From Clostridiaceae bacterium (GTDB lineage Bacteria > Bacillota > Clostridia > Lachnospirales > Lachnospiraceae), in contig JAGZXV010000020.1 in NCBI GenBank assembly GCA_018378255.1, positions 1-44,945 of the forward strand: a stretch of DNA of 44,945 nt, given 5' to 3'. A program made the position numbers and the translations under genes. Below the pieces are notes generated by a model. That model worked only from the letters and a program-made list of their open reading frames with translations. It had not been told where the DNA came from and did no database searches. Of this stretch, positions 42,648-44,945 are shown one piece after another; positions within the stretch are counted from its first letter, which is position 1; each line of letters begins with the position of its first letter.

Positions 42648-43811
42648 CTAGTCATTTAAAAGCAGTCCGGCAAGCGTCGGTTTCACCTGGAGAAAGTCAA
42701 GGACCGCCTGGATTTCCTTCCGGTTGTCCTTTTTTTCTCCCTGTTTGACCGCTCGTATCAGAATATTTTTCGGAGTGTGCTCCATATCGATAAATTCCAA
42801 TATCTGTGTGCGGTATCCCTGGTTTTCCAGAATCTCAGCCCTCAACGCATCCGTATAAAGAGCTGCCATCCGCTCTTTAATCAGGCCATATTGGAAAACA
42901 GGCTTCATCAGTTCATTTTCCATCTGTTTATTCCACTCATGCTGACAGCATGGAACAGAAAGAATAACAGAAGCCCCCCACGCCACCGCTTTTGCCAGCG
43001 CATAATCCGTTGCAGTATCGCAGGCATGGAGGGTAACAACCATATCCACATGATCCACCCCCTCATAGGAAGCGATGTCCCCATAACAGAATTTCAAATT
43101 GTCAAATCCATATTTTTCACTCAGCCGGCTGCACCGGTCTATCACATCCCGTTTTAAGTCCAGGCCGATTATGCGCACAGGATATCCCTTTAATTCTTTC
43201 AAATAATAATACATGGCAAAAGTCAGGTAAGATTTTCCACACCCGAAATCGATAATTGTAGTTTCTCTGCTCTTGTCCAGCCGCGGCAGAATATCCTCGA
43301 TGAATTCCAAAAAGCGGTTGATCTGGCGGAACTTATCATATCTGGAACGGATCACCATGCCTTCCGGTGTCATAACTCCCAAGTCTTCCAGAAATGGTAC
43401 CGGACGCCCCTCTTCCAAAACGTAGCGTTTTTTGCGGTTATGATCCAAAACCGGCGGATTTGCCTCCATCTTAGGCTGGGCTGCCTTTTTGCATTTAACT
43501 GTAAGCGTTCCCTTTTTGCTCACCAAAACCGTCCCGCTTCCCAATTGAGATGAAATCTCCGCCTGCCGGAACCGGCCATCCAGCAGATCCCTGATATAAT
43601 CTTTTATTTCCGCCTGAGTAAAATTCTTATGAAATGCCTGCTTTCCCACAAATTCCTCTGCCTGATATGTCAACGTTCCCCTCAGTAAAAGGGGACGGAT
43701 CTTCACTTTCATGCAGCCGTCTTTGCTGACAGGATTGCTGATTATAATCTGAAGCAGCCGGTCATTTAAAAAATATTCCAATGTAGATTCTAATTTATTA
43801 TCCGTTATCAA
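42648..43811 (-). CDS. SAM-dependent methyltransferase (Methyltransf_32-like)
   Basis: A protein of about 387 residues. An N-terminal half of unknown type (about 1-140) precedes a class I methyltransferase domain with motif I IIDFGCGKSYLTFAMYYYL, the acidic-loop segment IGLDLKRDVIDRC, and VVTLHACDTATDYALAKAV followed by ILSVPCCQHEWNKQM. The last pattern is seen in the Methyltransf_32 group (relatives of GSTCD and METTL25), whose substrates may be RNA. The longest frame starts at a GTG at 43841 inside a hairpin without a ribosome site. AGGAG lies ten bases before a TTG at 43811, giving MITDNKLESTLEYF, preferred here. Confidence 0.82.
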   Translation of the reverse strand: MITDNKLESTLEYFLNDRLLQIIISNPVSKDGCMKVKIRPLLLRGTLTYQAEEFVGKQAFHKNFTQAEIKDYIRDLLDGRFRQAEISSQLGSGTVLVSKKGTLTVKCKKAAQPKMEANPPVLDHNRKKRYVLEEGRPVPFLEDLGVMTPEGMVIRSRYDKFRQINRFLEFIEDILPRLDKSRETTIIDFGCGKSYLTFAMYYYLKELKGYPVRIIGLDLKRDVIDRCSRLSEKYGFDNLKFCYGDIASYEGVDHVDMVVTLHACDTATDYALAKAVAWGASVILSVPCCQHEWNKQMENELMKPVFQYGLIKERMAALYTDALRAEILENQGYRTQILEFIDMEHTPKNILIRAVKQGEKKDNRKEIQAVLDFLQVKPTLAGLLLND

Positions 43812-43840
43812 TGTCTTCTTACTCCTATTATCAATTTTCA

Positions 43841-43889
43841 CATCGGATGGACATCCGATGCTTCTTGACCGAAAAAAACGGTCAAGAAG
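43841..43889. repeat. Two tandem perfect hairpins upstream of the methyltransferase
   Basis: CATCGGATG (43841-43849) and CATCCGATG (43852-43860) are exact complements with a two-base loop. Directly beside them CTTCTTGACCG (43861-43871) and CGGTCAAGAAG (43879-43889) pair perfectly around seven A residues (seven T on the minus strand). They sit in the leader of the methyltransferase, between the preceding terminator and its ribosome site, and could control its expression. Confidence 0.7.
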
Positions 43890-43922
43890 ACGAGCCGTTC
43901 TGAACAGTTACATCTTAACATA

Positions 43923-43949
43923 AAAACCACCTGACAACCAGGTGGTTTT
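43923..43949 (-). terminator. Terminator after the histidine phosphatase gene
   Basis: AAAACCACCTG (43923-43933) and CAGGTGGTTTT (43939-43949) form a perfect 11-pair stem with a five-base loop, directly after the stop at 43953. On the minus strand it ends GGTTTTTA. Confidence 0.88.
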
Positions 43950-43952
43950 CCA

Positions 43953-44594
43953 TCAATTCTCTTTATCTACCCAACTGCTTCTGAGAAGTTCGGGATAATT
44001 TTCAAGATGGGCATAATCATTAAAACGCTGCAGGTTGAACCGTTTTTTACCGGGATGGTATTCCAGTTCCGTAATGCTGCAGTTTTCCAGTCCGCTGCCC
44101 AGCATCCGCATCTTTGCCAGATCCAGTCCCATCAGGTATGAAGTAAGGCTTCGTATCACGCCGCCGTGGGTCACAACTGCCACACGGTCATATCCGCTAT
44201 GTGTGATTTCATAGAGAACAGGAAGAACCCGTTTTACCACATCAGCCCCGCACTCTCCACCCGGATAAGGCAGGTCTTCTTCCATCCTGTCCTGCTTGAT
44301 TTTAAAATCAGCATATTTTATCTCGATCTCTTCATCGGCCATGCCTTCCATATCTCCAAATGAGATTTCCCTGAGCTCCGGCCGTATGAGATGTTCCACA
44401 TTCCAGTAGAGATTAGCCGCCTCAGCCGTCTGAACGGCACGTAAAAGATCGCTGGAGTAAACCACCTGTGGGTTGGCCTTCACAAGCCGCTCTCCCAATA
44501 ACGCAGCCTGGCGGTATCCCTCTTTTGCCAAATCCACATTGACATTGCACAGCTTACTGCATTGTCTCCCGTGACGAATCAAATAAATCTTCAT
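43953..44594 (-). CDS. Histidine phosphatase family protein (phosphoglycerate mutase-like)
   Basis: A 213-residue enzyme of the histidine phosphatase superfamily. The phospho-accepting histidine is in IYLIRHGRQ at residues 3-11; other family positions are YSSDLLRAVQTAEA, LREISFGDMEGM (catalytic acid region) and VVTHGGVIRSL. Members include cofactor-dependent mutases, cobalamin-pathway phosphatases and broad phosphatases; nothing here fixes the substrate. It begins 11 bases after the UPF0210 gene, so the two are co-transcribed. Confidence 0.88.
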   Translation of the reverse strand: MKIYLIRHGRQCSKLCNVNVDLAKEGYRQAALLGERLVKANPQVVYSSDLLRAVQTAEAANLYWNVEHLIRPELREISFGDMEGMADEEIEIKYADFKIKQDRMEEDLPYPGGECGADVVKRVLPVLYEITHSGYDRVAVVTHGGVIRSLTSYLMGLDLAKMRMLGSGLENCSITELEYHPGKKRFNLQRFNDYAHLENYPELLRSSWVDKEN

Positions 44595-44605
44595 ATACGC
44601 AGCTC

Positions 44606-44945
44606 CTAATTCTTGAAACTGTGGATCGGAGCCGGAATTCTTCCGCCTCTTGTTACAAATTTTTCACAGGAATAAGGATTAACAGGCATTACGGGAGCGT
44701 ATCCTAAAAGTCCGCCGAACTCTACGGTATCGCCTACCGTCTTGCCGATAACAGGAATTAAACGGACTGCAGTTGTCTTCTGATTGATCATTCCAATAGC
44801 TGCTTCATCGGCAATGATGCCGGAAATCGTTGTAGCAGGCGTACTTCCCGGAATTGCGATCATATCCAGGCCTACAGAACAGACGCAGGTCATAGCCTCC
44901 AGCTTTTCTAAGGTCAAAGCGCCCATGGAAACCGCATCGATCATA
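44606..44945 (-). CDS. UPF0210 (DUF711) family protein, C-terminal part only
   Basis: The final 112 or so codons of a minus-strand gene that runs off the window edge; the Met at 44944 is almost certainly internal because family members are about 450 residues. The tail is highly characteristic: GLDMIAIPGSTPATTISGIIADEAAIGMINQKTTAVRLIPV, then TVEFGGLLGYAPVMPVNPYS and RGGRIPAPIHSFKN. The family is widespread and resembles pyruvate formate-lyase-type folds; function is unknown. It is cotranscribed with the histidine phosphatase. An ACT-domain partner commonly lies upstream, outside the window. Confidence 0.88.
   Translation of the reverse strand, partial: MIDAVSMGALTLEKLEAMTCVCSVGLDMIAIPGSTPATTISGIIADEAAIGMINQKTTAVRLIPVIGKTVGDTVEFGGLLGYAPVMPVNPYSCEKFVTRGGRIPAPIHSFKN

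Noticed and set aside
1..44945. tRNA or rRNA genes, CRISPR arrays and complete insertion sequences
   Set aside because: No cloverleaf, rRNA segment, repeat-spacer array or transposase was recognised on either strand.

Overview
The window reads as chromosomal DNA of a low-to-mid GC Gram-positive anaerobe of class Clostridia, most likely a Lachnospiraceae-type organism. This is an inference from gene content: pta-ackA next to yceD-rpmF and tmcAL, plsX-acpP-rnc-smc-ftsY, AGGAGG-type ribosome sites, many lipoprotein-dependent ABC importers, hybrid histidine kinases and a membrane-anchored AraC regulator. Almost everything is on the minus strand; only the AraC regulator and tmcAL are clearly plus-strand genes.

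Layout. 1-78: the 3' end (domains V and VI) of a group II intron whose body lies outside the window, followed by a GC-rich non-coding stretch. 261-5510: a spermidine/putrescine-type ABC importer (two permeases, ATPase, lipoprotein) headed by an SsnA/MtaD-like amidohydrolase. 5653-15051: a core block, plsX-acpP-rnc-smc-ftsY, running with very short gaps into ilvA and a ClC H+/Cl- antiporter and closed by a 26-bp-stem terminator. 15153-18571: cytosine use (codB-codA) and cutC. 18836-25560: a chemoreceptor flanked by two paralogous soluble hybrid histidine kinases. 25822-28419: a GntR regulator with two winged-helix domains, a decayed gene fragment and a small lipoprotein. 28555-37686: a glycan-type locus of solute-binding lipoprotein, two permeases, a 2-hydroxyacid dehydrogenase and a GHL6-type putative glycosidase, divergent from a membrane-bound AraC sensor. 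37959-40979: rpmF, yceD, ackA and pta. 41260-44945: tmcAL, a 158-bp palindromic element filling an intergenic gap, a methyltransferase, a histidine phosphatase and the end of a UPF0210 gene.

How it fits together. In many Firmicutes yceD-rpmF is followed directly by plsX-acpP-rnc-smc-ftsY. Here the two halves keep the same orientation but are separated by about 23 kb of accessory genes (15.1-37.9 kb), so the centre looks like material inserted into a conserved housekeeping cluster. The accessory part carries nucleobase salvage, a signalling trio and a self-contained carbohydrate locus. The least understood parts are the kinase-chemoreceptor-kinase trio, the GHL6/dehydrogenase sugar locus, the double-headed GntR protein and the palindromic element at 42490-42647.

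Start codons were moved from the longest open frame where a ribosome site clearly favours an internal start (clc, smc, cutC, both kinases, one permease, tmcAL, the methyltransferase). No database search could be run, so family names rest on motif recognition.
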